A stretch of DNA of 64,000 nt from Oscheius onirici (taxonomy: Eukaryota > Nematoda > Chromadorea > Rhabditida > Rhabditidae): NCBI GenBank assembly GCA_932521025.1, contig OW051472.1:2232001-2296000 (forward strand), written 5' to 3'. Shown here in pieces: positions 34,076 through 48,100 of the stretch. Under the pieces are notes generated by a model. That model had not been told where the DNA came from. It did not search any database and worked only from the letters and a program-made list of their open reading frames with translations. Made by a program: the position numbers and the translations under genes. Within the stretch, counting starts at the first letter, position 1. Each line of letters opens with the position of its first letter.

Positions 34076-34800
34076 TCTATTTTAAATTGTCTTCGCGTGA
34101 CACGAGGACAATTTAAAATAGAGTCGCGTCTCTGTCTGTATGTATGTCTGAGGCCGATTGTAGACACTAAGGGGTTGGACGCCGAGACATCCGGGTTCGA
34201 TCCCAATAAAATTTTTTTTTTTGCTAAATTTTATCTAGGGTAGTTTTTTAGGCTCAATCCGAAAATGACGTCAAAAAATATTTTTTTTGCGTCCGTCGAA
34301 AAATAGGTACTCAATATCAAAAAATACTTGAAATGAGGATAAAAATCGTTTTAAATAAGGTTTTTCTGGAGTAATCGACCCCGCTGAGTTCGAATATGTT
34401 GAAATTAGGTCACCTAACTTAAGTTGAAAGATAGTAACGACGATTTTAAGCTTCAAAAAATGAAAGTTTTCAAATGTCGCGTGTGATTTGTCCATGCTGG
34501 GGTTTTCGATACTCCTGGGTTCGAATATGATGAAATTAGGTCACCCAACTTACACCACAGTCTGTCTCTTTCCGTCCAGTTTCTCGCAGCTTACAGAGAG
34601 AGACAGAGGGACAGAGTGACAGAGATCTGTCTCGATACTTTCTGACCTTGCAGATTGTCGTTTTGCTTCGTGTACAGTATTTAAGCTACTCTTATCTACA
34701 TATTAATTGATCTGGAGAGGGATCAGATAGCAAACTGTTAACTGTTGTTTTGAAAAGGACAAAACTAAGTCACTTGGCCCCGGAGGGGCGTAGCCTAACT
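34076..34800. repeat. Direct repeat, left copy
   Basis: Matches 38270-38890 in the same orientation. Shared landmarks in order: CTATTTTAAATTGTCTTCGC, AAGGGGTTGGACGCCGAGAC with a B-box-like GGGTTCGAT, AATCGACCCC, a GAGAGACAGAGGGACAGAG tract, and GATCTGGAGAGGGATCAGAT. The left copy has an extra internal hairpin at its start (about 34078-34120) and an additional segment near 34410-34540. Confidence 0.7.
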
Positions 34801-35089
34801 TGTAAAGGTAAATCTTAGTACGTCAAATCAATTCATTGTTAGTCATGTGTAAAAACAAAGTCATTTTTATTGTTTTGCTCCGCCTCATGGGTTCGACAAT
34901 ACTTCCAATCTGTAACTGCATAGCGTCTCAAATAACCCAATGATCTTAATCTCAATACAATTGAAAACATACGTTTCGGGAACATAATGAACTGTCAAAA
35001 ACGCTGGCAACAATTCTTTGATTCCGAGATATATTTACCAAGCTCTCGAAACATTTCGGAAAACTGTCCTTTCCACTCAAAACTCACCC

Positions 35090-35345
35090 AAAATATGTTA
35101 GGTCGCCAAATACTTTAAAAATTGCTCATAACTTTCTCCAAATTCAACGAAATCGGGCTCGAACTCTGGTCGCTCCAGTGTGAATTTTCCAAATCCACTG
35201 CGCCATCCGGACATTTCCAGTTTATAGGGGTGTTCCCAAAGTCAAAAATCGTTTTTCAAAAAAGCAAAATACTTGTCTCAATAAGCTGAATTTTTTTACT
35301 GGTTGACATCTTTTCTGTAGGATGTAACCCTGGAGAGTTATGGGT
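35090..35345 (-). repeat. Fragment of the foldback element
   Basis: Reverse-orientation partial copy of the 6757-7460 element, including the tRNA-like boxes (CGAACTCTGGTCGCTCCAG on the plus strand) and the GGATGTAACCCTG stretch. Confidence 0.55.
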
Positions 35346-35689
35346 AAAATACTGTTTTGTCAAAACTTAAACCGTTCACTGTGCTCAGGTAAGTTATCCA
35401 GAACAGAAGAAGCTTGAAAATGGGGGGGGGGGGCTAAAGTAGACGCCCACTTCTGCAGATCAAAGTGAAAGAAAAATTTGCCAGTGGAATGAATCGGATA
35501 GAACAAGGGGTTGTTTTTCAAGATACCGGATCATTGATGTTATGCGAAGCAGAGATATTGAAGAAAGAAAAACAAGGGCAAGAAGTGAACCCGTCTCACC
35601 CGAATCCCCCCTTTATACCGCTGCCCTCTCTGTTTTCCGCGAAGCAATTACTCCCCTTACGCGTGATGTGATCCCCCTTTTGCTACAAT

Positions 35690-38090
35690 TATAAACTTCT
35701 GAAAACTATGAAAGAGATTAGCAAATTCAACTGTCTGAACAACAAAGCTGTTATTGCAAGTTATCTTATCAGAATACGACATTTGCTCGAGAAGGATTCT
35801 CATAGAGCTCTGAGAGCGGGGCATAGAGGAGAGCTGGCTCGACACATTGGGTATACAGCTTCTTTTTGTGTTTGAGAGCAATCCTTGTACTTGTGAAGAT
35901 CTGATGAAATCGGTTGAAAGATGCCCATCCTGCTCGAATCCTGCGACTAATTTCTTTGGCAATGTTGCTATCAAATGAGAGTCTGGACCCAAGAAACACG
36001 AATTCCGTACAGTATGGGATGTCAATGCCATTTAGCGATATGGGGACCTCTCTTCTATTTGTCATTGCAAATGTCTTCTGTACGTTCATCTGTAACCCCG
36101 GCTGTCTACGGCAAGAGTCTTTATCATGTACTGTAGACCTTGGGCGGAATGAGAGAATAAGACAGCATCATCGGCGTAGCGTAGATTTGTTAGTTTCTGG
36201 TCCGATACGTTGATACCATGATGTTTCCATCGTAGCTTTTTTCGGAAGATACTCTCAATCACGGAAGAGAACAGAGCGGGTGATATCTTGTCTCCTTGCA
36301 AGACACCACGTTTGACCTGGATGGGTACTTTCTCGCCGATAACATTGGCAGCGACTGTAGATTGTGCGTAGATGAGACGGAGTATGTTGATGAGTTTCAG
36401 AGGCACTCTTTGTTCCGAGAGGGAAGACCACAGGGCTGGTCTTTCAATAGTATCGAAGGCCTTTGAGTAATCAATAAATCCGATGTATAGGGGAAAATTG
36501 TACTCCACACTTCTTTGGATGAGATCTCTCACAACTTGGATATTGTCCGAGGTGCCATATGACCGTCTGAATCCCGTTTGCTCTGGCGGTTGATTCTCAT
36601 CGAGCGTTGTCCTCATCCGCTCTCTCAGCACTGACGTGGAGACCTTGTAAATAACTGACAGTAAAGCAATGGGTCTGTAGTTCTTAATCAACAGAGGATC
36701 TCCTTTCTTGTAGAGCAACGATATGGTTGAATCCGCCAAATTATCAGGAAGTCTGCCTTCGTCCATTATCCTGTTGAAGATGTTGGTCAGGTATGGCGAG
36801 ACGAATTCTTTGGCCATAATGATCATGTCAGACGTTACATGGTCCGGACCGGAGGCTTTACCACGTTTCAGCTTTGAGATGGCTTTTTCGACTTCTGACG
36901 TTAGGATAGGAGGAATATCATGGTCTACAGCGGCAATAGGCATTGTAGGAGGACCGTAGGAAGAATAAAGCTCGTCGTAGAAAGACTTCACAATTTCTTT
37001 GACCTCCGACGGGAAGTTTGTCCTGTTCGGTTGTTCAGTTGAGAGAGAAAGTTCTTTTGGTCTTGGTTTGTTCGATGAGCAATCAGCATACTTTTTCCTT
37101 GTACCAAAGCCTCGTTCAGACGGTCGAAATGTTTTCTTCGAGTGTTCTTTTTCCTCTTTCAACGATTCTCTCAAGGCCGAGACAACAGAGAATTCGACTC
37201 GGCTACGACCTCGTCGATGCATCAGTTCATGCCGCCGGCCAAACAGAGTATTTGTCCTTTGAGAAATAAACGACGATTTTGGAACTACTTCTGATGATAT
37301 TTGGGCTGCAAATGTCAGTGTCTCCTTTAGTTGAGTGTATTCGTCAATCCGCGTCGTTGACATCTGCAAACTGACATCTGCCCATAATATCCGTAATCCG
37401 TAAAGAGATGGGGAGAAGGCGAGAGAATATAGTCAATTTCGTTTTTTGTCTCCATATTGGGGTCTCCCAGGTCCATTTACGGCTAGGGCGCTTCTTGAAA
37501 CGACTGTTCATCACGAAAAGATTGTTCTCTGCACAGAAGTCAGCAGGTGCTTGCCCGCGTTCATTTCTCACTCCGAATCCGTGCGCTCCAACATGCTGTT
37601 CTCCTGGCATTCCCGGCCCGACCTTACTGTTGAAATCACCAACCACAACTTTGCAAATCAATCTTTCCCCCGGAAGCAGAACTCGACGTACTCGTTTGAA
37701 GTGCAAAGCTGTGTTGATTGTATCCAGAAAGTCGTCGTAGTCGGCATCACTACTGGTCGATGTTGGGGCATATCCCTGTATCACTCTTATTATGCCAGAT
37801 TCCGTTTTTATGTCGAGCATCGAGACGCGGTCAGTAATATGATGAACTGTGACTTGAGAAGACCATTGACTGTGAACAAAGAATCCGACCTTCCCAGCAT
37901 GAAACAGAAGATGTCCAGTTGATTGTACGGCTAATGATCCCTGTCCTGTTCTCTTTACTTCACAGTGTGCACTGACGTCGAAGTCGATGTCGCGAAGAGC
38001 ATCGTTGAGTTCAGCTAGGCGGGCATCAGTGCGGAGAGTTCTGCAGTTGAGTGTCCCAATCCTTAGACAGAACAATTCGGACATAGTAGA
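35690..38090 (-). mobile_element. Decayed non-LTR retrotransposon (LINE)
   Basis: Two long minus-strand frames. 38084-37344 is an AP-type endonuclease (start GTLNCRTLR; GDFN; RKWTWETP). A one-base shift near 37430 moves the terminal EIDYIL segment out of frame. 37369-36086 is a reverse transcriptase with ALLSVIYKV, GFIDYSKAFDTI, GVLQGDKISPALF and the catalytic YADDAVLF. Near 36090 the frame shifts again; thumb-type sequence continues in another frame to about 35770 (RIRAGWASFNRFHQIF). The 3' part seen in other fragments of this window is absent. So the copy is 3'-incomplete and carries at least two frameshifts; it is inactive. Clade (RTE or CR1-like) not decided. It lies between two direct repeats. 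Confidence 0.85.
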
Positions 38091-38269
38091 ACCACCAGGT
38101 TGTCCAGGCGACTGATAGGGAGAGTAGTTCTACTGGTGCAAGCGGGAGCCAAAAATATAGACAACCTTCTTATATGAGTGCAGAAACTAAACTCCCGAAT
38201 TACTACGGCAGTTTGAACACTTTTGCCATCTGACTTCAGTAGACAAAAATGTTTCGGTGATGCACCGAA

Positions 38270-38890
38270 TATCTATTTTAAATTGTCTTCGCGTCTCTGT
38301 CTGTCTGTATATATGTCTGACTAAGGGGTTGGACGCCGAGACATGCGGGTTCGATTCCGCTCTAAAAAATTTTTTTGCAAAAACTTCTTTTGCTAAATTT
38401 TTTTCTAGTTTAGTTTTTCGCTGAATCCGAAAATGACGTCAAAAATTCATTTTTTTGAGTCCGACGAAAAATAGGTACGCAATGTCAAACAAAAAATATG
38501 AAATGAATAAAAATCGTGTTTAGTAAGGGTTTTCTGGGGTAATCGACCCCAGTTAGTTCGAATATGTTAAAATTAAGTCACCCAACTTACACCACAGGCC
38601 TCAGTCTGTCTCTCTCCGTCCAGTTTCTCGCAGCTTACAGAGAGAGAGACAGAGGGACAGAGGGAGAGAAGGACAGAGGGACAGGGGAACAGAAGTACAG
38701 AGGGACAGAGTGACAGAGATCTGTCTCGATACTTTCTGACCTTGCAGATTGTCTTTTTGCTTCGTGTACAGTATTTAAGCTACTCTTATCTATATTACTA
38801 TATATTAATTGATCTGGAGAGGGATCAGATAGCAAACTGTTAAAGGGACAGTCTCATTATAGCCGTGCAGGGGAAAACTGTTATCTGTTT
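38270..38890. repeat. Direct repeat, right copy
   Basis: Second copy of the repeat at 34076-34800, with the same order of landmarks and a B-box-like GGGTTCGATTCC at about 38345. It runs into a TTAAAGGGACAGTCTCATTA end at about 38840, which resembles the terminal repeat of the MITEs at 7605 and 17637. Confidence 0.7.
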
Positions 38891-39151
38891 GGAAAAAAAA
38901 CAAAACTGAGTCGCTTAGCGTAGCCAAACTTGTAACTAGAAACTGTTCCAATAATACATGTTGCCATTTTTCCCAAAAACAAAATGATTTGACCATTTCG
39001 CGACCGCCATAATTTTTTATCAACTCGACTGACCACTAGAATAATTTTTGAGCAAGAAGTACAATTCAAAATTAAGGGTTCTCTATCATCGCTGAAGTGG
39101 TACTGTAGAAACAGTCTTTATTACGCATTTCACATGACAATGAAACAATTA

Positions 39152-42100
39152 TTAACTTGAGTAGTAGGTAAATGAAGGCAGAACGGTGTAAAGCAATTGT
39201 TCGTAGAAGTTGACAAAATATGGTAACCCGCCCTGAAAATGGTAGATTTGTAGAGACAGAGAGTAGGAAAAACTCACTTCTTCATCACTAAACCACCTAT
39301 ACAGCCATCGGAACCTTCGCTGCCAGCTTATCGCCGTCTCCATATATGTATTTATTAGTGTCTGGTCATTGAGACCACTGTAGCACGAGGCTAAAATGTT
39401 GTTGACCAGTATTCGGCCATTATTAGTCAGAGGAGCGTAGGCTCCTTCTCTTCTTTTCAGCGGATTTGCTACCAGTTTTTCTAGTCTCCATTCGCCCTAA
39501 AATACCGTTTTTTATTTTGAACTAGTCGTACGTCCTCGTAGACGAAGAAACAGTCTCCTTTCTCTACTAAATAGGCATAAACTTCACTAGTTTCCGGCAA
39601 GACGATGGTGCCGTTGGGAGCTGAAAGATTGAATGAGGTAGTCGTAAAATTTTGCTCAAAGACTAGTCAGTTATCTCGGACAGTTCTAACGGAAGGCAAA
39701 CGGAACAGGCAAATACATCTCATCTGGTAACTACTTTCAGAGTTCTGGCATCTGTTATAAGCATTCAGAGAAACCAAGAATAGAAGCAAAAGTTAGGAAA
39801 AGACGAAATGTTTCAGACTTGAGACTATTATAGGTACATCTGAAAATATCTATTCGCTTTATTCCTAGAATCTTGGCCCAAAAACATTGCATTCGGAACT
39901 CTCAGTTATACTGTTTCATACTTCTCCAACGTTCTTATTTCTTCTTTTCTCAAAAAATCTGACAAAAAAAAATACGTTTCGCCGTGCTATTTTACTTGCG
40001 AGTCATTCGAAATACTGATCTCCTGAGGCCTTCGTTGACAGAAAACTTTACAATTAGTCGCATATGTGAATTCCATTCTTCATTTTCTAATGCCCCGGGA
40101 ACGTATCAGACAACAACTTATGTTTAGTCCAAAAGGTCTTTTCAGTTCGAAAACAATTTCTGCTTTGTTCCCATCTGACAAAAATGAAAGTTTATATTTC
40201 TTCAGAAGTAAGAAAAACTAATAATCCAGCAACATTTGCATTCTTCCTTCATTTTCTTGAGCTCAAACATCCCCCCCCCCCCCCAGCTTCCATGTTTTAG
40301 TAAAAGTGTTTGTTTCACTCAGTTGATAAATAAAAGCTTTGTCAAGAAAAGCTAATTCGGAGAATTCAGTGATTGAAAAAAGTAGTGACTCACGATTACA
40401 ATAAGTTTTGTAGATGAAATGTTTGGGAGAGATGTTCAATATCCGGCCAGAATCTGTTCTCATTTCGTAGTAACCGACGCTCTCATAAGGGTCTCTATGC
40501 AGCCAGGTAGTCACTGGAGCATAGTAAGCCTGAATTTATATTCTGTTTCAAGGTTTTGATATAGAGAAAGACAGACAATGAAGATTAGTAGTAGAGACCA
40601 GTTATTTTCTCAATAGAAATATATTTTCCGAAAAAGAAATGATGATAAGCTTATTGTGACACACTACGATCTGAACTCTATGTATCGCTATATATTTCGA
40701 GCGAAACATTCTTCAAGTTTTGAAATTGTGTCGTGTAATCGCGTATATCCAGTGAAATGGTTTCCCTAGTTCATTTTGCCGAAAAGTAGCGTGTTCTAAC
40801 AAGCGAACAAAAATTACAATCTACTAAACTTATATCCACCTTGTGAAGCCAAAAAATATTTTTGGTGGAAACAAAAACTCACTTCTTCATGACTCGCCGT
40901 CAGGACGTAGTCTCCAATCTTCAACTCTGTCATATTTTTGCGTCCTTCCGGCGTAACGACCCAAGTATCGGCTGTGAAACAAGCGAATCCAGCTCCAAAC
41001 AAAGAAAGAGGATTGTTAGCGGCGATGGCAGCGGCATTCTGGGCAGCTTGAGCCTGTAAAATTAGTCTCTGTATTTTCCCAGTCTTTCTGTCTCTCTCTG
41101 TCCTTCTCCCCACCTGTAAAGCAGCCAATTGAGCCTGTTGCTGAGCACTGAGTCCCTGTTGAAGAGCCTGCATCTGAAGAGCCGAAATCTGTTGTTGTAA
41201 TGCCTGTTGTTGAGCAATCTGCTGTGCCACCGAAGCTCCTTGTCCTTGTCTAGCAGCAAAGTTATTGGCAGCATTGGCAGCCGAATTGTCGCTTGAGACA
41301 CCCGCTCCCTGACCCCGATCGTTGCTATTGGCATTATTGTTGGCGTTGTTGCTGTTACTGTTCGCATTGTTCGCATTGCCATTTCCGTCTCCATTTCCGT
41401 CCCCATTGCCATTTCCATTTCCTTGACCGTCTCCGCCACTTCCACCACTGCCACTGCCACCACTGCCTCCAGCTCCACCTCCACCTCCGGGAACAAAGTC
41501 CAGAGGACGCTCAAATTCCTCGAAACCGCCTTCAGCTTCTTCCGGTGTCAAGGCGTGGGGGATCTGAACACACTGGTTGTTTTTACCAAGAATATTTCAC
41601 GGTTAGTTGACTGTTACTTGATTTATGCGTCAAAGTTGTTTTCCCCTGTTTTTCCCAAAGCGTCTCGGATACGTGAAATGCTTCAAGAAGTGCGTATAAA
41701 AAAATTATTACTACCTTCGATACTTCGGTAGCCTTGTCGTTCAGTCGCCTATTGTTAGCTCGCTTCTCTTTCAAAATATCGGAACCTTTTTTCACTAGCA
41801 ATAAGAGGGACAAGGAAAGAAAAAAACAAAGTTTATTTAGCTATACGTGAAGTATATCAGTATCAGATCTAAGGCTTTTTAGGCGTAAATTCGATCTCGA
41901 AATTTACATTCATTAGTAGTACTCATTTTTATCAATACTGGTCACATCACGTGATTGCAATCAGTACTAAAATGGCAGCCGAACAAAGTTTATTTAGCTA
42001 TACGAGATACCTTCATTTTTACTGGAACAGATCCAGTTTACACGTCGTGTCCATTTGTCTCTTTTCAGCTGTGTTCTAGATAAATTTTTCTCGCGAGACT

Positions 42101-45100
42101 GTCACTTTAATTCTGTTTCATTCGCTGCATATACAAAAAAAGGGAAACTTTTTTGATAGTTTTTCGTATTGATTTCTACAAAAAAAGCTCGCATCCATAA
42201 AGAGAAAGTAAATTGCGCGGGGTTTCCTTATTAATATTTTTATGCTTAGAAATAAAAAAAAGACGGCGACTGAAAAACTCACAATATCCGACTGGAAGAT
42301 GAGAGCATGGTACTGGAACAGATCCAGCTTGCACGTCGTGTCCATTTGCCTCTTTTCCGGCGAGTTCCATATGAAATTTCCACGCGAGACTGTCACTTCG
42401 ACTCTGGCGTTGAAAGCTCCCTGGGCGGCTTTTTGAAGGGCCTAAAGACGAAGTGTTGAACGAAAAAGAGGGTAAAATTACCCTCGTGACCCTTCTCGTG
42501 TCGGCATCCGTAAAATCGAGATTTGAAGACTCGTGCAGTGTTTTCGTGATACTATAACGGAGGGTCTGATTGCAGCAAGTAGCACCTAAACTTTTTTTTT
42601 GTTTTTGGCTCGAAAAAGTGCCGAAATACAAATGCCTTTCACTCAAAAAAAAGCATCGTTATATGCCTTCTTTGAAACAATCAAAATTTTGAAGTTTGCA
42701 AACAATAGACAGGGGTAAAAATTACATCAATATGCTTCTAGTGATAGCCTAAGCATTTAACAGGGGTTATCACTCTCGCTATGAGCTTTCAGTTGGGTCG
42801 GAGATGTCATAACTTTCTGGCGATCAGTCTGCTTCTAGTGATAGCCTAAGCATTTACAAAGGGTTAGAGTTAAAGGATTCATAAAGAACGCTTTCTGTTG
42901 AAATGAACTGAAGCTCGCTTGTGATTGATGGGGCTCGTCTATTCTTCCGCTGAAGAATAACCAATTTCGATTTATGCAACAAGGAAGGAAAGTTATGACT
43001 TCTACAGCCCAACTGAGGATACACAGCGAGAGTGATAACCATTCTTTAAGGCTTAGACTATCACTAGAAACATATTGATGATATTTGTTTATCCTGTCTA
43101 TTGTTTTCAAACAATCCGCGCATGCAACTATTAGTCCGCGAAAAATTCGGACTAATAGTTTATGCCCCGTTTAGAACTTCTGAAATCCATTGAAGTTTGT
43201 TCTTTTTTTTGCAATGAATGGTTTTCAACAAAACCAAATATGTGCCGTAATAAACAATGAAAAATAAAAGTACCCTCAAGGCTACAGACGAGAATGCTTG
43301 GTGTAACATGAAGTACTGTAAAATCTCAAACGGTAAAATGAGAACTTCCAGCCTTGATTTTTTTACAGTGTAGCCCCTCCAGAATCTAACAGGGGTTACG
43401 GTCTAAACTTTCACAATCATGCCAGTCCTTTGAAAACGTTGACAAGATCACTAAAAACTTGAGCTCGGGAGGTGCTGTCGCTTTTATTCTGAAAGTTCGG
43501 TCTCGCCACGAATGTTTCTATTTTCTACAGTAACCCCAATTGAATGGCCTTCTGGACAGACTATCTGTCTTCTATCTATCTATGTGTTCATACTCGTTTT
43601 TCTTTCAAAATATTTCACAAAACTCTTATTACGCTGACTTCTCCCATTTCTTTGATTTATGAGTGCCTGTTGTTGCGGAAGAATGTCTCACCATCAAGAA
43701 GAGTCGTATTCTTTTCACAGCCAACGAAGGAAGTATGCCCATTATCGGCAAACTGATCCATTCCGATCGAATAGTTTCCCGGCGTCCTCCAGGCCATAAT
43801 GTGGTATTGGTCGGCTTTGAATTTGCAGGTACAGTCTCCTTCATGTTGAGAGGCCACATGGAATTCACCGTCAGCTATTATCATCTCCAGCGGCTCGTTG
43901 ATTGCTTCCTCGGCGGCTTTTCGCATTTGCTGAATAAGGTTTTAAAATGTTTTGTTGTAAAAGTATATGGAGGAGACGTTCGAATAAGAAAGTGTTCTCG
44001 CTAATGGACTTGTTTCAAACTAGAAAAGTAAGTTTTAATTGTTCTCGGTGTTTTTCCTTTCTCAAACCTACGGTAACTCATGAATTTTCTAGTTCCCAAG
44101 CGTTGTTTTGTGTGTTGCTATCTACACAGTGACTGAAGACAAAGCGTTGAGTTTCAGTGCAAATGGTATAAGTAAAATTTTTGAAATATATTTTTTTGTC
44201 CCAGAGGAAGGCATTTTTCCTCTGGATCATTTCTGCGAAATGCGAAAACATCTTTTTCTTCTCCAATAAATCTGATGAATCAACTTTTTGTTTTGTTGTG
44301 GATCTTTTTCTTTCGTTAGAAAATGGTAAGCAAACGGTCTGCCTTACAGTTAGAAGTTAGGAGTGTTGAGTCTTGTTAGAAATGTTGAATCCACAGAACA
44401 ACACAGACAAAGGGTTCATGAAACATATTTTTCTTTGAACACACCCTTTATACTTCATGCTGAAAAACGTGTCTCTTTCTCCGGAGCCACTTTGTTTTCG
44501 TTTTTCTTTCAAAGCCTCTAGTACATCACCAGTGTCAGTCGACGCTGTCGATGCATTAGAGGGTTTGAAAGAAAAACGAACCCCATTAAAAAAATGACAC
44601 GCTTTTCAGCATCAAGCATAAGATCTTCGTACTTTTTATGTTGCATCCAAGAGTTAAAAGGCTGGATTCAAACGAAAATATGTATCATGAATTTCTTTGT
44701 CCTCAAAAACACAATGTTCCTAGAACGGAGGTCTTGTATTCTCTATTCTCTGCGAACTGTTTTGTTTCGATATAAAACTATAACGGAGTAGCCGCAGTGG
44801 TCAAGTGTTACAGCTTCCTTGGTAGGAAAAAAACATGAAAAATTCCTGGGAACAGCAGAGATGTGCGATGTTTTTTTTTGGTTTCAATTTTCTCGATGAT
44901 GGGCTGTATGAACAAATTTTCGTAAAGTACCTTGCAAACAAAAAAGTTGGCTACCGAAAAACCTACAGCAAATATCATGCCTTTTTGTGATAGTTTTTTT
45001 TGCTCGACGACTACCACCTAAAACGATTTTTTTGATCTTAGCCATTTCATCAAAAAAAGTTATGTTTTGAGAATTGTAGGATATTGTCTAAACTTTTCCA

Positions 45101-48100
45101 TTGTCTAAACTATTTCCAAGACCACAGGCAAACGCATTTTTAGGTTTCTCTTGGAAAGTATAAGGAAGAGTATGAAACTGTTGTGTTACACCAGCGGCCA
45201 GCATAGAAAGTATCATAAAAACCTGCGCAATGGTCCTCCTGTCGACCGTATTGAACGTCTCGTCGTCTTTCATGCCCATCACACTGCCGTGCATCGACTG
45301 GAACAGCTCCATGTGACAGCATTTCATCCCTGAAACCCTTTTCTTTCGAGTCAACCCCCCAAAAAACCGTCAGATCTCCCATGGTCACAGTGAGAGTCCT
45401 TCGGAAATCCGAGTCGGTAGCCGTCAGTTTCCAGTTCAACGCCCTTATTCGGGTCAACTTGTCCGGGAAGGGCAAAAAGTGGAGTCCCGAGAGGTTCGTT
45501 ATCGGAGAGACCGGCCCAGCCGGCTTCTTCGTCCTTGTTGTACGGGTGGTACTGAAGAACAAAGACTCTTCGAGTTGAAAATAAAAGTTGTTCAAACTTA
45601 TTTTTTGCTACATCCAGTTCAAATGATCTCCTGATATTTTTTTTTAGGAATTGTGCTCGTGGGAAACATACCTATAGTTTGTGAATAACCGAATACCCAA
45701 GTAATGTTTAGACGTGATTCTCATAGCTAAACAGTTGAATGTCTACCTCAGACCTTTTTTGTAAACAAAACAAACAGCACTTGCTGAAAAAAAATATTTG
45801 AAAAGTTCTGCCAAAAATGTGTTTCAAGCATTTCTCATATACAAGTGTTTCAACATGAATTTGTTGGATCCTTCCCTTCTTATTCAAAATTTTATTTTCA
45901 AGAAAATCATGTCATCATGTAGCAATAGTCTAACTTTGTACAACAAGTTATTTTTTGTTTCACCCACGGCTCAATGCAGATTTCCTTTCCAAATTTCCAC
46001 TTCCTCTTTGACCCCATCCTCAACAGCAAAAAAAAACTCACCCCACTCTGATGAGGGGCCTCGAATGCCATCATGTAGAGTCCTTTGCGAAAAAATTTGC
46101 ACGTAAAGTCTCCTATGAAGTAGGTAGCCTGAGCAAAGTCGTCCCTCGACACGATGACCTCAAAGATTCGGGCGAATCGCTGTTGTACTCGCTTTTTCAC
46201 AATCTATAAAACCTTTTTTGTATAAAAAGTTCCAGAAAAATTACATTAGCCACGACGCCCTGTGTCTCTCTGGCCGTCTCGTAGACGGGACTCGACGAAA
46301 CTTCATCCACTACGGCTTTCATAACGTGGTAGATTTCCTTGCTGCAGCACTTGTTCCCATCCCGACGGTCACGTTTACAATGAGTTCCAGCTCCGAGATC
46401 GGCCATCTCGTCTTCGCGTATATCCGGCCATTCGTCGCGATCAATGTTGAGAGTCGACCCGAGAGGCTCCTGACTGTCTATACTGGCTAAGAGCATCTCG
46501 CTGTCATTGTCGGTGATGTTGTAAATGTTCTGGAAAAGCTATGTATAGGTATAGAAAATAAGCAGTTTTCCCACCTCCTAGAGCCATACTTATGATGCGT
46601 TCAATCAAAAGAGGCCATTACCGTAACCCATCATCTTCGTGGCGCGACCGGTGTAACACGTATCCGTAGGATACTCAATTTTTTTGTTTTTTATGGTATA
46701 TAATGACTTCTTTTTATCGAAGATATCATAGGAATAAAACCCTTTTTGTACTACTTTTGTTTCGTTCCTATATTATAAGTGTAACAATTGTGCAAACACA
46801 TTGTTTTCTGAAGCTTATTTTGGTAGGAAAAAACCCTGCTCTTATCAAAACGGTCTTTAGTTTTTGTTTGTTTTCTGCAGTTTAAAAAAGATGCGCTAAC
46901 AATATTCAGATCATCGATTTTGGCTTTGCTTCCAACTAGCGCAGAACGCTTTGAGCCAAAACTAGCGCGCAGCGCGCGCCAGAAGCATTTTCATGCTCAC
47001 CTATTCCATCGGATTCAGCGTAAAAAATTTCCTTCTTACCTTTTCCACTTTATCACAGATCCAGATTATACCTTAGTTTTGAGTCAAGAAAAACCATATA
47101 ATATGGTTACTAGTCCCGAAAAATGTTTTGTTCCGCTTTTTTATCTTCCGGATTCGAAAAAGTATAGTCAACGTAGCTACTGGTCATAATTCACAAAACT
47201 CACCTTCCCTGGAGTCTGATACGCCAAGATATGGAATCCATTGACCTGAACTTTACAGATCCTTTGTCCATGGTAGTAGCTGCTGACGGCAAAGTCCTGT
47301 TCGCTCAGAATGACTTCAAAAGAGTGACTGTGAAGGAACTGACTCCTTTTTTGTATCCTCTAAAGCCTTGTAATCTTGGAGTGAAAAAATACTCACTCTG
47401 GCCACATCTCCCAGCCGACTATCGTTTCTGATCCTGATCTGTCGAAGAAGACTATCTAGCTCTGAGTCACAGCAAAAGTCGCCGGATATGTGAACGGATA
47501 CGTTCCCTGAAATACTTTTTGAATTGTTGGAAATGGCGTCGAAAACAGTAAGGGTTTGGCTTGAAGAGGCTCTCGTAAGAGGTTTTATAGTGGGATATAG
47601 GAAGAAACTTTACCAAGTTTTTTTTGTTTCATGTTGAGTCAAAGTAGAGCCCTTTTGCCATTTTAATCACTTCTTTTCTTCATAAATTTCCAGTTGTCAA
47701 AATACAAATAAACCCGTAACGGAATTATACTCTTCTTCCGAGCTCCCCTCATTCATTCATTTGTGTCTTGAATGCTGGACCAAGCTTCGCCGAGAGTAGG
47801 TTTCTCCACCTGTGTGGTGGTCGACCAGCTGCTCATTCATACTCTCTCCAAAATGAACAAAATTCCAACGAAAACGAGCTCCAAAAAAAACAGAAGAAGG
47901 AAACCGTTCTTTTGGTTTCATTATTCTTTTTCTACCACAAAGATCTCAAGATTTTAGCTAATAAATGTCAGTTAGTCACATATCCAAAAATGGAGTTGGT
48001 AATGAGATCAATTTCTCAGCCAGTTCACTTCTCATCAAAATCACAAATTTGCCAATTTTTCGCATTCAAATATAATTGCTTTGTTTCGGCTGATTTATAT

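Noticed and set aside
36086-38084. LINE frames as host genes
   Set aside because: The endonuclease plus YADD reverse transcriptase combination and the frameshifts identify a dead retrotransposon.
38640-38720. GACAGAGGGA tract as a CRISPR-like array
   Set aside because: It is an impure purine microsatellite without spacers, in a eukaryotic genome. Similar tracts occur throughout the window.
34076-38890. LTR retrotransposon with the direct repeats as LTRs
   Set aside because: The enclosed RT is non-LTR type with an AP endonuclease. No gag, protease or integrase, and no primer-binding site or TG...CA ends were seen.
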